The position numbers and the translations under genes were made by a program. DNA of 54,517 bases from an uncultured Oscillospiraceae bacterium (GTDB taxonomy: Bacteria; Bacillota; Clostridia; Oscillospirales; Ruminococcaceae): contig CAJTZM010000014.1 of NCBI GenBank assembly GCA_910583935.1, positions 1 through 54,517 on the forward strand, in the 5' to 3' direction. Shown in pieces: positions 1 to 8,278 of this stretch. The notes beneath the pieces are model-generated. The model had not been told where the DNA came from. It searched no databases and worked only from the letters and a program-made list of their open reading frames with translations. Each line of letters starts with the position of its first letter. Positions within the stretch are counted from its first letter, which is position 1.

Positions 1-766
<766 letters not shown>

Positions 767-915
767 GCTTTTCTCATCCTTCTTGCAATGGCGTTGGGTT
801 CCATTTTTCGGGCAGACCCAAAGGGCTTTCCCGTTTCCGACTTTATAATATAGTAAATTGGTAGGAAATACAAGGGGTTCGCGCAAATTTTCGGGCAAAA
901 GGCGGGGGGAGGACG

Positions 916-1359
916 TTACCGGGGAAAATGGGAGGTATAGTAGTCGACGGCCAACCGGTCGCACAGCTCGTTTTCCGGGTGGCCTGCATGGCCCTTGACC
1001 CAGCGGAAGGTGACGGCGTGCCGGTCGCACAAATCCAGCAGTGACTGCCACAAATCGGCGTTGAGCGCGGGACTTTTGTCGCTTTTGCGCCAGCCGTTGG
1101 CCCGCCATTTTTTGGCCCAGCCCTTTTCGATGCCATTAACCACATATTGGGAGTCGGTGGTAAGGATTACCCGGCAGGGCTCCTTAAGGGCCGAAAGGGC
1201 GAAGATGGCCGCCGACAGTTCCATTCGATTATTGGTGGTTTTCTCTTCGCCGCCGCACAGCTGCTTTTCCGCTTTCCCAAAGCGCAGCAGCGCCCCCCAT
1301 CCGCCGGGGCCGGGGTTGCCGGAGCAGGCGCCGTCGGTAAAAATTTCGACCTGTTTCAT
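916..1359 (-). CDS. rnhA: Ribonuclease HI
   Basis: Endonuclease that cuts the RNA strand of RNA-DNA hybrids, for example R-loops and Okazaki primers, in the cytoplasm. The 147-residue length is normal for the family. Catalytic acids are visible: Asp in FTDGACSGNPGPGG near residue 8, Glu in NNRMEL, Asp in TTDSQYV, and Asp in LCDRLA near the C-terminus. I chose the ATG giving MKQVEIFTDGA because a purine-rich AAAGGGA lies about ten bases upstream. The frame runs open for 21 more codons, but those residues are not family-like. A SigA-like promoter lies upstream on the same strand (1439-1467). Confidence 0.95.
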   Translation of the reverse strand: MKQVEIFTDGACSGNPGPGGWGALLRFGKAEKQLCGGEEKTTNNRMELSAAIFALSALKEPCRVILTTDSQYVVNGIEKGWAKKWRANGWRKSDKSPALNADLWQSLLDLCDRHAVTFRWVKGHAGHPENELCDRLAVDYYTSHFPR

Positions 1360-1438
1360 ATTTTGGCCATCCCTTTCATTGTTGCCGGTCCTTCCTTTTC
1401 TCATACGGAAAAATTTCGACAAGCGATTTTACCAGTTG

Positions 1439-1467
1439 ATTATACAATGAAAACACAGCCGGAACAA
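1439..1467 (-). promoter_or_regulatory. SigA-type promoter of rnhA
   Basis: On the minus strand the sequence reads TTGTTC, 17 bases, TATAAT, with TG just before the -10 box. It points toward rnhA, leaving a leader of about 70 bases. Confidence 0.65.
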
Positions 1468-1564
1468 GAAAAATCCTTTTTTAAAGCTTAAAGAGGCCGG
1501 CAAAGCGTCATACTAAGGGAAAGGGCTTTACCGGTTCGGCGGCGGGAGCCCAAGGGGAAGGGAC

Positions 1565-1593
1565 TTGACAGCGCCAGCGCCAGAGGTTACACT
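1565..1593 (+). promoter_or_regulatory. Strong SigA-type promoter
   Basis: A perfect TTGACA (1565-1570), a 17-base spacer and TACACT (1588-1593) predict a transcript start near 1600. The first protein start downstream (rnj, 2057) is about 460 bases away and a hairpin terminator lies between, so the promoter probably serves the RNA called at 1600-1850 and, by read-through, rnj. Confidence 0.7.
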
Positions 1594-1599
1594 GAATAG

Positions 1600-1850
1600 A
1601 AAGATTGTGTTCGTGTTTTCTTTTGAAAGTCTCCTCCCTCTTTTTGGGGAAGAGCAGGCTGTTCACGTTAAATGAGAGTTTAGGGACGGCTTTTTCACCA
1701 AGACGCTGCGAAAAAACCTCTTCGGGCCCGGGGGCGGAAAAGGGCGCGGAGAAAATGGGTTACATAGCGGACGTCCGGTTGATGCGTCAGACAAAAAGAG
1801 AAACGGCCGCTTAAAAAGCGCCGCCGCGAAGGGCGGGCGCTTTTTAGAGT
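1600..1850 (+). ncRNA. Candidate structured small RNA (6S-like architecture)
   Basis: The stretch is bounded by a near-consensus promoter (start about 1600) and a hairpin with a U-run (1813-1845), and holds no convincing protein. Bases 1612-1625 can pair with 1792-1805 in 12 of 14 positions (two of them G-U), closing an interior of about 165 bases. A local hairpin with GGCUUUUUC pairing to GAAAAAACC lies inside. A long closing stem around an open centre, about 200 bases in total and followed at once by a terminator, is how 6S RNA is built. I could not confirm conserved 6S features by eye, so this is a candidate. The alternative is a long attenuated leader of rnj. A 69-codon frame inside has no family likeness. 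Confidence 0.45.
1813..1846 (+). terminator. Intrinsic terminator upstream of rnj
   Basis: AAAAAGCGCC (1813-1822) pairs perfectly with GGCGCTTTTT (1836-1845), ending in a T-run. It closes the candidate RNA unit and could attenuate transcription into rnj. Confidence 0.65.
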
Positions 1851-2056
1851 GCGGCGGCCCGGCGGCGAGGACCCTGGCATCCGGCAGGGTGGGATTGTAC
1901 GCCTTTAGAACAGAAGACGCTGGGAAAACAGCAATCGAATGGAAAAATCCGCATGGCGGAGGTTTTGGAAAACCGGCGGCGGGCGCGGGGGATGTCCCTG
2001 TCCCGGCTCTTTCGGGGCCAAAACCCAAAAAACAACGAAAATTCGGAGGTAGTATT

Positions 2057-4117
2057 GTGTCAGCAAATCTGGAAGAAAAAATTAAGAAGGAAAGCGAGCA
2101 GCTGGAAAAGAGCGAGAGCCTTTTGGAAAAAACGGTGAAAAAGGCGATGAATTTTGGAAGAAGACCGAAAAACGTCCCGAAAAAGGAGACCGGGGACGGC
2201 GAGAAGCGGCAGGCTGAGGAGAAAAAGGAAGAGGCCAAGAGCGCGGCGAAGGAGCCGGCCAAGAAAAAAAGCCAGCCGGCCAAGCGGTCCGGCGGAAAAA
2301 AGACGGCCCAGGAGCAAAAGGGCAGGCAGACGGCGGCAAAACAGGCCGCGGCCGCAAAAAGTCCCGCCAAATCCCGCCAGGGGACCGGAAAGACCGCCCC
2401 CAAGGCCCAGACCGGGACCCGCGGCAGAAAGACCGCCCCCAAGGGCGAGAAAAAGCAGCCGGTGCGGATCATCTCGTTAGGCGGGCTGGGGGAGATCGGC
2501 AAAAACGTCACGGTTTACGAGTCGGGCAACGACATGTTTGTAGTGGACTGCGGCCTGGCCTTTCCGGAGGCGGATATGCCGGGGGTGGATCTGGTGATTC
2601 CGGATTTCACCTATCTTGTGAAAAACAAGGATAAGCTGCGGGGGGTGGTGATCACCCACGGGCACGAGGACCACATCGGGTCGTTGCCCTATCTTCTCAA
2701 GGAATTGAACGTGCCGCTGTACGGCACCCGCCTGACCCTGGGTCTGGTGGAGGGGAAGCTGCGGGAGCACGGGCTTTTGTCCCGGACTAAGCTGCATATA
2801 ATCTCCCCCGGCGACGTGGTGAAAATGGGCTGCATGTCGGTGGAGGCCATCCGGGTTAACCACTCGATTCCCGACGCGGTGGCCTTTGCCATTCATACAC
2901 CGGCAGGGATCATCGTCCACACCGGCGACTTTAAAATCGACTACAATCCCATCGAGGGGGAGGTCATTGACCTGGGCCGCTTCGGCGAGCTGGGCAAGCA
3001 GGGGGTCCTGGCGCTTTTGCAGGATTCCACCAACGTGGAAAAGCCCGGCAGCACTCCCAGCGAAAGCAAGGTGGGAGAATCCTTTAACATGCTGTTCGCC
3101 CGGGGGGAAAATAAGCGGATTATTGTAGCCAGCTTTTCCTCCAACATCCATCGCATTCAGCAGATTGTGGATCTGTGCCACAAGCTGGGGCGGAAGGTGG
3201 CGGTATCCGGCCGCAGCATGATCAACGTGGTGACCAAGGCCATTGAGTTGGGCTACCTGCATGTGCCCAAGGGTCTTTTGATCGACATTGACGACATCCG
3301 CCGGTATCCGGCCTCGAAGGTCACGATCATCACCACCGGCAGCCAGGGAGAGCCCATGTCCGCCCTGACGCGGATGGCGGGCGGCGACCACCGGCAGGTA
3401 CAGGTAACCGAGGACGATCTGATCATCATATCGGCGACCCCCATTCCCGGCAACGAAAAGCTGGTGGGTCGGGTGGTCAACGAGCTTTTGAAGCTGGGTG
3501 CCGACGTGGTATATGAGAAAATGTACGAGGTGCATGTATCCGGCCATGCCTGTCAGGATGAGCTTAGGCTGATGATGAACCTGGTGCGGCCCCAATTCTT
3601 TATCCCGGTGCATGGCGAGTACAAGCACCTGCGCAAGCACGCGGATCTGGCCGTGACCACAGGGATTCCGGCGAAAAACGTTCATATCAGTGAAATCGGC
3701 GAGGTGATGGAGCTGGACGGCCAGTCGTTAAAGGTGGTCGGCTCCGTTCCCTCCGGGCAGGTGCTGGTCGACGGGCTGGGCGTAGGCGATGTGGGCAGCA
3801 TTGTGCTGCGGGACCGCAAGCATCTTTCGGAGGATGGGCTGATTATCCTGGTAGCGGCCATCGACGGGAGCTCCGGCGCGCTGCTGGCCGGGCCGGACAT
3901 CGTCTCCCGCGGGTTTGTGTATGTGCGGGAGGCGGAGGACCTGATGAACGAGACCCGCCGGATTGCCAAAAAGACCATTGAGGAATGCCGGGCAGGCAAC
4001 ATCCGGGAATGGGGTACCATAAAAAACCGGCTGCGGGATGAGGTAGGCGGCTTCCTGTTCCAGAAGACCCGCCGGTCCCCCATGATTCTGCCGATTATCC
4101 AGGAGATCCGGCCATAA
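2057..4117 (+). CDS. rnj: Ribonuclease J with long basic N-terminal extension
   Basis: RNase J is a zinc-dependent metallo-beta-lactamase/beta-CASP nuclease with 5'-3' exonuclease and endonuclease activity in mRNA decay and rRNA maturation. The start is GTG at 2057, preceded by GGAGGT seven bases upstream; the open frame upstream is a leader. The catalytic core begins near residue 135 at VRIISLGGLGEIGKN and carries THGHEDHIG with ligands H201, H203, D205 and H206. A beta-CASP domain and the C-terminal RNase J domain follow. The product is 686 residues against about 555 for usual RNase J. The extra 134 residues at the N-terminus are Lys/Ala/Pro/Gln-rich with no fold visible and may bind RNA or partners. 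A hairpin terminator follows the stop. Confidence 0.95.
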   Translation: MSANLEEKIKKESEQLEKSESLLEKTVKKAMNFGRRPKNVPKKETGDGEKRQAEEKKEEAKSAAKEPAKKKSQPAKRSGGKKTAQEQKGRQTAAKQAAAAKSPAKSRQGTGKTAPKAQTGTRGRKTAPKGEKKQPVRIISLGGLGEIGKNVTVYESGNDMFVVDCGLAFPEADMPGVDLVIPDFTYLVKNKDKLRGVVITHGHEDHIGSLPYLLKELNVPLYGTRLTLGLVEGKLREHGLLSRTKLHIISPGDVVKMGCMSVEAIRVNHSIPDAVAFAIHTPAGIIVHTGDFKIDYNPIEGEVIDLGRFGELGKQGVLALLQDSTNVEKPGSTPSESKVGESFNMLFARGENKRIIVASFSSNIHRIQQIVDLCHKLGRKVAVSGRSMINVVTKAIELGYLHVPKGLLIDIDDIRRYPASKVTIITTGSQGEPMSALTRMAGGDHRQVQVTEDDLIIISATPIPGNEKLVGRVVNELLKLGADVVYEKMYEVHVSGHACQDELRLMMNLVRPQFFIPVHGEYKHLRKHADLAVTTGIPAKNVHISEIGEVMELDGQSLKVVGSVPSGQVLVDGLGVGDVGSIVLRDRKHLSEDGLIILVAAIDGSSGALLAGPDIVSRGFVYVREAEDLMNETRRIAKKTIEECRAGNIREWGTIKNRLRDEVGGFLFQKTRRSPMILPIIQEIRP

Positions 4118-4130
4118 AAAGCAAAATGCA

Positions 4131-4156
4131 GGACCGTCCGTGTATACGGGCGGTCC
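4131..4156 (+). terminator. Hairpin terminator after rnj
   Basis: An 11-pair stem (4131-4141 with 4146-4156, one G-U) with a 4-base loop follows the stop codon. The downstream T-run (CGTTTTGG) is short, so termination may be partial. Confidence 0.55.
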
Positions 4157-4206
4157 CTGTACGTTTTGGCAGGCGGGCCGGATGGGAGAAATCTTTTCCC
4201 GGATGG

Positions 4207-4335
4207 TTGAGATTTCCTTTGGGGTTATGGTATAATAGCGACAAGATCGTTATGATACCTGGATTTTCATGGCCGCCCTATGGGCATGGCCGATGAAATC
4301 ATGGCGGCTTTGCGCGGGGCTGCGTTTGATCTTAG
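4207..4335 (+). promoter_or_regulatory. Promoter and structured leader of gdpP (copy A of a shared element)
   Basis: TTGAGA, 18 bases, and TGG-TATAAT (4231-4236, extended -10) predict a start near 4243. An imperfect palindrome, 4229-4241 with 4247-4259 (11 of 13 DNA pairs), is centred on that start. A second stem-loop with GGCC and CCC/GGG arms follows at about 4264-4300. The block is closely similar to 30735-30824 upstream of murA: I count 60 identical bases in 75 aligned, with one 2-base gap. The palindrome suggests a repressor site, while the second stem-loop lies in the transcribed leader and could act as RNA. Confidence 0.6.
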
Positions 4336-4388
4336 TAAAAAAAGCGACAGAATTTCCGGACGAAATTTTTGCAAAAGGAGAAGGCGGT

Positions 4389-6377
4389 ATGGAGAAAAAA
4401 TATTGGTGGCTCAGACCCGTTTTGGCGGCGCCGTTGGCCCTTGGCGCTTTATTGACCCTCTTATCCGCTTTTGTCAATATCTATTTGTTTTATTTAGAGG
4501 CGCTGCTGCTTATCTGCGTGACCATGTACGTGTTGTTTAAGCTGCGGGGCTTTCAGCAGGATATGTACGCATTTTTGTCCTATCTAAGCGACAATCTGAC
4601 CCTGACCCGCCGGGAGAGCTTGGAAAACATCCCGTTTCCGATTATAGTGGCGGATAAAAACGGAGAGATTGTCTGGTACAACCGCAGGTGCAAGGACGAT
4701 GTACTACTGGGGGAGGATCTGTTCGGTGCGCCGGTTTCGGACGTGGTGGCCGGGGCGGACCCGGCAGAGCCTGGCCGGGTGCAGGGAGCGGGGATCCGCT
4801 ACAAAAGCAAGCTGTACACAGTGCATGTCAGCGCTGTTCTATCCGAAGAGGGCGCGCCGGTCAGCGTATATTTTTTAATCGACGACACGACCTTGAAAAA
4901 ATACATGTTTGAATACAAGGAATCCCGCCCATCGGTGGGCATTGTGGTGATTGACAACTATCAGGAGATCATGCAGGACGCCAAGGAGAGCGAGAAGGCC
5001 CAGACCATCGGCCAGCTGGAAACCATCATTGAAAACTATATGGCCCAGGGCAACTGCCTTTTGCGGCGGCTGGACCGGGACCGTTTTTTGCTGGTGGCCG
5101 AGGAGCGGCAGCTGCGCAAAATGATTGAGCGCCGGTTCGACATCCTAGACCAGGTGCGGCAGGTATCCTTAAGCGACAACGTGCCGTCGACCCTGTCCAT
5201 CGGCATTGGCCAGGGGGCCGCCAGCCTGCAGGAGAGCGAGAAAATGGCCCGGCAGGCATTGGAAATGGCGTTGGGCCGGGGCGGCGACCAGGTGGCGATC
5301 AAGTCCGGCAGCAGCTTTGCCTTTTACGGCGGCACCTCTAAGGGGGTGGAGAAGCGGACCAAGGTCAAGACCCGGATTATGGCCTCGGCGCTGGCGGAGT
5401 TAATCGCCACGGCGGAAAACGTGCTGATTATGGGACATCAGTTTGCCGATTTGGACTGCTTGGGCTCCGCCGTGGGCATGTACCGGGCGGTCCGGCAGCT
5501 GGGTAAGCCGGCGTCGATTGTGTTAAACCGGCAGCGGAACCTGGCGTTCCCCTTATACAATCTGCTGGCCCAGAACGGATACACCGAGGCGTTTGTAGAG
5601 CCGGAATTTGCGGCGGACCAGATTGGCAAGAAGACCCTTTTGATTGTAGTGGACACCCATCTGCCTCATATCCTGGAATCCCGGGAGGTGTACAATGCCT
5701 GCAAGACGGTGGTTGTCATTGACCATCACCGCAAGATGGTCGGGCATATCGACAATGCGGTGATTTTTTATCACGAGCCGTACGCGTCCTCCGCCTCGGA
5801 GATGGTCACCGAGCTGGTTCAGTATTTCGGCGATCATGTAAAGATCGGCAAGCTGGAGGCCGAGGCCCTTTTGTCCGGCATTATGCTGGACACCAAGAAT
5901 TTTGTGATGAAGACCGGCGTGCGGACCTTTGAGGCGGCCGCCTATCTGCGCAAGCAGGGGGCGGACACGGTAGAGGTGCGGGGACTGTTCTCCAACTCTA
6001 TGGACGATTACCAAAAAAAGACCCGGCTGGTGTCCTCAGCAGAGGTTTACCGCGGCTGCGCCATTGCCGTCGGCGAATATACCGAGGATATTAAGCTGAT
6101 TGCGCCCCAGGCGGCGGATGAGCTTTTGGGCATCAACGATGTGACCGCCTCGTTTGTTTTGTATGAATACGACGGCGGGGTATCCTTCTCGGCCCGGAGC
6201 ATGGGCGGCATGAACGTCCAGGTGATTATGGAGACATTAGGCGGCGGCGGCCACATGACCATGGCCGGCGCCCAGATGAAGGATGTGAACATGGAATCGG
6301 CCCGGCAGAAGCTGTTGGAGGCCATAGACCAATATTTCGAGCAACAGCCCAAGGAGAAAGTAAGACAAAAGCCCTGA
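4389..6377 (+). CDS. gdpP: Cyclic-di-AMP phosphodiesterase, GdpP/YybT family
   Basis: A membrane enzyme expected to hydrolyse c-di-AMP to pApA, so controlling osmotic balance and cell-wall stress. The start ATG at 4389 follows AAAGGAG. Two membrane helices occupy residues about 6-50, followed by a PAS-like region (about 75-170), a degenerate GGDEF region (about 175-310), a DHH domain with GHQFADLD near 348 and VVIDHHRK near 445, and DHHA1 with a glycine-rich GGGGH near 618. The 662-residue length is normal. The open frame runs 40 codons upstream through the structured leader, but no ribosome site supports a start there. gdpP-rplI-dnaB is a conserved Firmicute cluster. The leader resembles that of murA. 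Confidence 0.93.
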   Translation: MEKKYWWLRPVLAAPLALGALLTLLSAFVNIYLFYLEALLLICVTMYVLFKLRGFQQDMYAFLSYLSDNLTLTRRESLENIPFPIIVADKNGEIVWYNRRCKDDVLLGEDLFGAPVSDVVAGADPAEPGRVQGAGIRYKSKLYTVHVSAVLSEEGAPVSVYFLIDDTTLKKYMFEYKESRPSVGIVVIDNYQEIMQDAKESEKAQTIGQLETIIENYMAQGNCLLRRLDRDRFLLVAEERQLRKMIERRFDILDQVRQVSLSDNVPSTLSIGIGQGAASLQESEKMARQALEMALGRGGDQVAIKSGSSFAFYGGTSKGVEKRTKVKTRIMASALAELIATAENVLIMGHQFADLDCLGSAVGMYRAVRQLGKPASIVLNRQRNLAFPLYNLLAQNGYTEAFVEPEFAADQIGKKTLLIVVDTHLPHILESREVYNACKTVVVIDHHRKMVGHIDNAVIFYHEPYASSASEMVTELVQYFGDHVKIGKLEAEALLSGIMLDTKNFVMKTGVRTFEAAAYLRKQGADTVEVRGLFSNSMDDYQKKTRLVSSAEVYRGCAIAVGEYTEDIKLIAPQAADELLGINDVTASFVLYEYDGGVSFSARSMGGMNVQVIMETLGGGGHMTMAGAQMKDVNMESARQKLLEAIDQYFEQQPKEKVRQKP

Positions 6378-6405
6378 AAAGGGCGTTATTAGGAGGAAAA
6401 GTGCA

Positions 6406-6852
6406 ATGAAGGTTATTCTGCAACAGGATGTGAAGGGCTCCGGGAAAAAAGGACAGCTAATCCAGGTATCGGACGGGTACGCCAGAAATTTTCTCCTGCC
6501 CAAGGGGCTGGCGATTGAGGCCACCGCCCAGGCGATGAACGATTTGAAAACCCGTGCCGCCGCGGCGCAGCACAAGGCCGACGTGGAAAAGGAAGCGGCG
6601 GTAGAACTGGGCAAAAAGATTGAGGGGAAAACTGTCAAGCGCACTGCTAAGGCGGGCACCGGCGGCCGGCTGTTCGGCGCGGTGACCACGAAGGAAATCG
6701 CCGAGGACCTGCAAAAGCAGTTTGGCAGCGCCATCGACAAAAAGAAGATCACGCTGGAGGGCGAGATCAAGGCCTTTGGCACCTATAAGGCGGAGGTACG
6801 CCTGCATCCGGAGGTTAAGGCGAATTTTTATGTGACCATCAGCGAAGAATAA
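6406..6852 (+). CDS. rplI: Ribosomal protein bL9
   Basis: Protein of the large ribosomal subunit that binds 23S rRNA with its N-terminal domain. The 148 residues start MKVILQQDVKGSGKKGQ, followed by the signature GYARNFLLPKGLA (about 24-36), a long connecting helix and the C-terminal domain. AGGAGG lies 12 bases before the ATG. It starts 28 bases after gdpP and is probably cotranscribed with it. A terminator follows. Confidence 0.98.
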   Translation: MKVILQQDVKGSGKKGQLIQVSDGYARNFLLPKGLAIEATAQAMNDLKTRAAAAQHKADVEKEAAVELGKKIEGKTVKRTAKAGTGGRLFGAVTTKEIAEDLQKQFGSAIDKKKITLEGEIKAFGTYKAEVRLHPEVKANFYVTISEE

Positions 6853-6859
6853 TCGAAGA

Positions 6860-6890
6860 GACGGCCGCTTAAAAGGGCGGCTGTCTTTTT
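6860..6890 (+). terminator. Intrinsic terminator between rplI and dnaB
   Basis: Nine pairs (6860-6868 with 6877-6885, one G-U) are followed by a run of T. It would partly separate dnaB from the upstream genes. Confidence 0.75.
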
Positions 6891-6925
6891 CATCCCAATA
6901 TGAAGATGGATGGAGGGACGAAAAA

Positions 6926-8278
6926 ATGCCGCAGGACGCGCTTTATACCGGAGAGCAGAACACGCCGCCCTTTAGCCTGGAGGCGGAGCAGTCGGTGCTG
7001 GGAGCGGTACTGGCCGATTCCTCCTGCCTTTCCACCGTGATGGAGTACATTCGGCCCGAATGCTTTTACGACAAGCGCCATCAGGGGATTTTTTCGGTGA
7101 TGCTCCGATTTTTCGGCGCGGGCCAGCCGATTGATTTTGTAACGGTGCTGGACGGGGTGATTTCCGAGGAGATCTTTTCCACACAGGAGGACGCCAAGGT
7201 CTATTTGGCGCGGCTGGTGGAGGTGGTTCCCACCATCTCCAACGTGGAGGCTTATGCGCGGATCATCCAGGAAAAGCATTATCTGCGCAGCCTGATCGAA
7301 ACAGCCCAGGGCATTATCGAGAACGCCAGGGATCCGCAAAACGAGGCCAAGAGCCTTTTGGATTCGGCGGAGCAGCGGATTTTTCAGATCCGGCAGGGGC
7401 GGGAAGGCCGGGGTCTGCAGCGGATCGACGAAATTATCATCGACGCCTACGACCGGCTGCAGAAGCTTTCCAGTGCCGACCGGGAGCAGTATCTGGGCCT
7501 TTCCACCGGGTTTACCATGCTGGACCAGATCACCACCGGCCTTAACAAAACTGATCTGATTTTTGTGGCGGCCCGGCCTGGTATGGGGAAAACCGCTTTC
7601 GCCTTAAATGTGGCTACTCATGTGGCCAAAAAGGGAAAGCGGGTGGCGATTTTTAATCTGGAGATGAGCAAGGACCAGCTGGCGGGCCGCATCCTTTCGG
7701 GGGAGGCCCGGATCCCGGGAAACGCCCTGCGCACCGGCAACCTTTCCGCCGAGGACTGGAACCGGCTGGCAGAGGCGGCGGGATATCTTTCCAAGGCGGA
7801 AATTTATATCGACGACGCCACCGGCATTTCGCCGGGGGAGATCAAGGCGCGGCTGCGGCGAATGCGGGAGGTGGATCTGGTAATCATCGACTATTTGCAG
7901 CTGATGACCACCGGCCGGCGGATTGACAACCGGGTGCAGGAGGTTTCGGAGATGACCCGGTCGTTAAAGGTGATGGCCAAGGAGCTGCAAATCCCGGTGA
8001 TGACCCTGTCCCAGCTGTCCCGAGGACCGGAAAGCCGCCGGGACAATCACCGGCCCATGCTGTCCGACCTGCGCGAGTCCGGTTCCATTGAGCAGGACGC
8101 CGACGCGGTTTGGTTTTTATATCGGGACGCTTACTACAACAAGGACTCGGACGAGCAGAATATTGCCGAATGCATTGTGGCCAAAAACCGCCACGGGGAG
8201 ACGGATACGGTAAAGCTGGCCTGGGACGGCGCCTATACCCGTTTCGGCAATCTGGAGATGTACCGCAATGAGGGATAA
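6926..8278 (+). CDS. dnaB: Replicative DNA helicase DnaB
   Basis: Hexameric 5'-3' helicase of the replication fork, called DnaC in Bacillus. The 450-residue protein has an N-terminal DnaB domain (QSVLGAVL near 20-27), a linker, and a RecA-like core with Walker A (RPGMGKTAF near 217), Walker B-like VDLVIIDYLQLM, and the family segment QLSRGPESR. GGAGGG precedes the ATG. No intein is present at the P-loop, where such insertions are common. Its last 11 bases overlap the start of tilS. Confidence 0.98.
   Translation: MPQDALYTGEQNTPPFSLEAEQSVLGAVLADSSCLSTVMEYIRPECFYDKRHQGIFSVMLRFFGAGQPIDFVTVLDGVISEEIFSTQEDAKVYLARLVEVVPTISNVEAYARIIQEKHYLRSLIETAQGIIENARDPQNEAKSLLDSAEQRIFQIRQGREGRGLQRIDEIIIDAYDRLQKLSSADREQYLGLSTGFTMLDQITTGLNKTDLIFVAARPGMGKTAFALNVATHVAKKGKRVAIFNLEMSKDQLAGRILSGEARIPGNALRTGNLSAEDWNRLAEAAGYLSKAEIYIDDATGISPGEIKARLRRMREVDLVIIDYLQLMTTGRRIDNRVQEVSEMTRSLKVMAKELQIPVMTLSQLSRGPESRRDNHRPMLSDLRESGSIEQDADAVWFLYRDAYYNKDSDEQNIAECIVAKNRHGETDTVKLAWDGAYTRFGNLEMYRNEG

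Noticed and set aside
1605..1814. 69-codon frame in the candidate RNA
   Set aside because: No Shine-Dalgarno site, no family likeness, and the closing RNA stem crosses it.
2477..3685. 402-codon open frame on the minus strand
   Set aside because: It lies opposite the catalytic core of rnj, has no ribosome site and no family-like sequence; it is a shadow of GC-rich codon use.
4269..4388. Upstream start for gdpP within the shared leader
   Set aside because: The frame is open but no ribosome site precedes the ATG; the related leader before murA is not in frame with murA.
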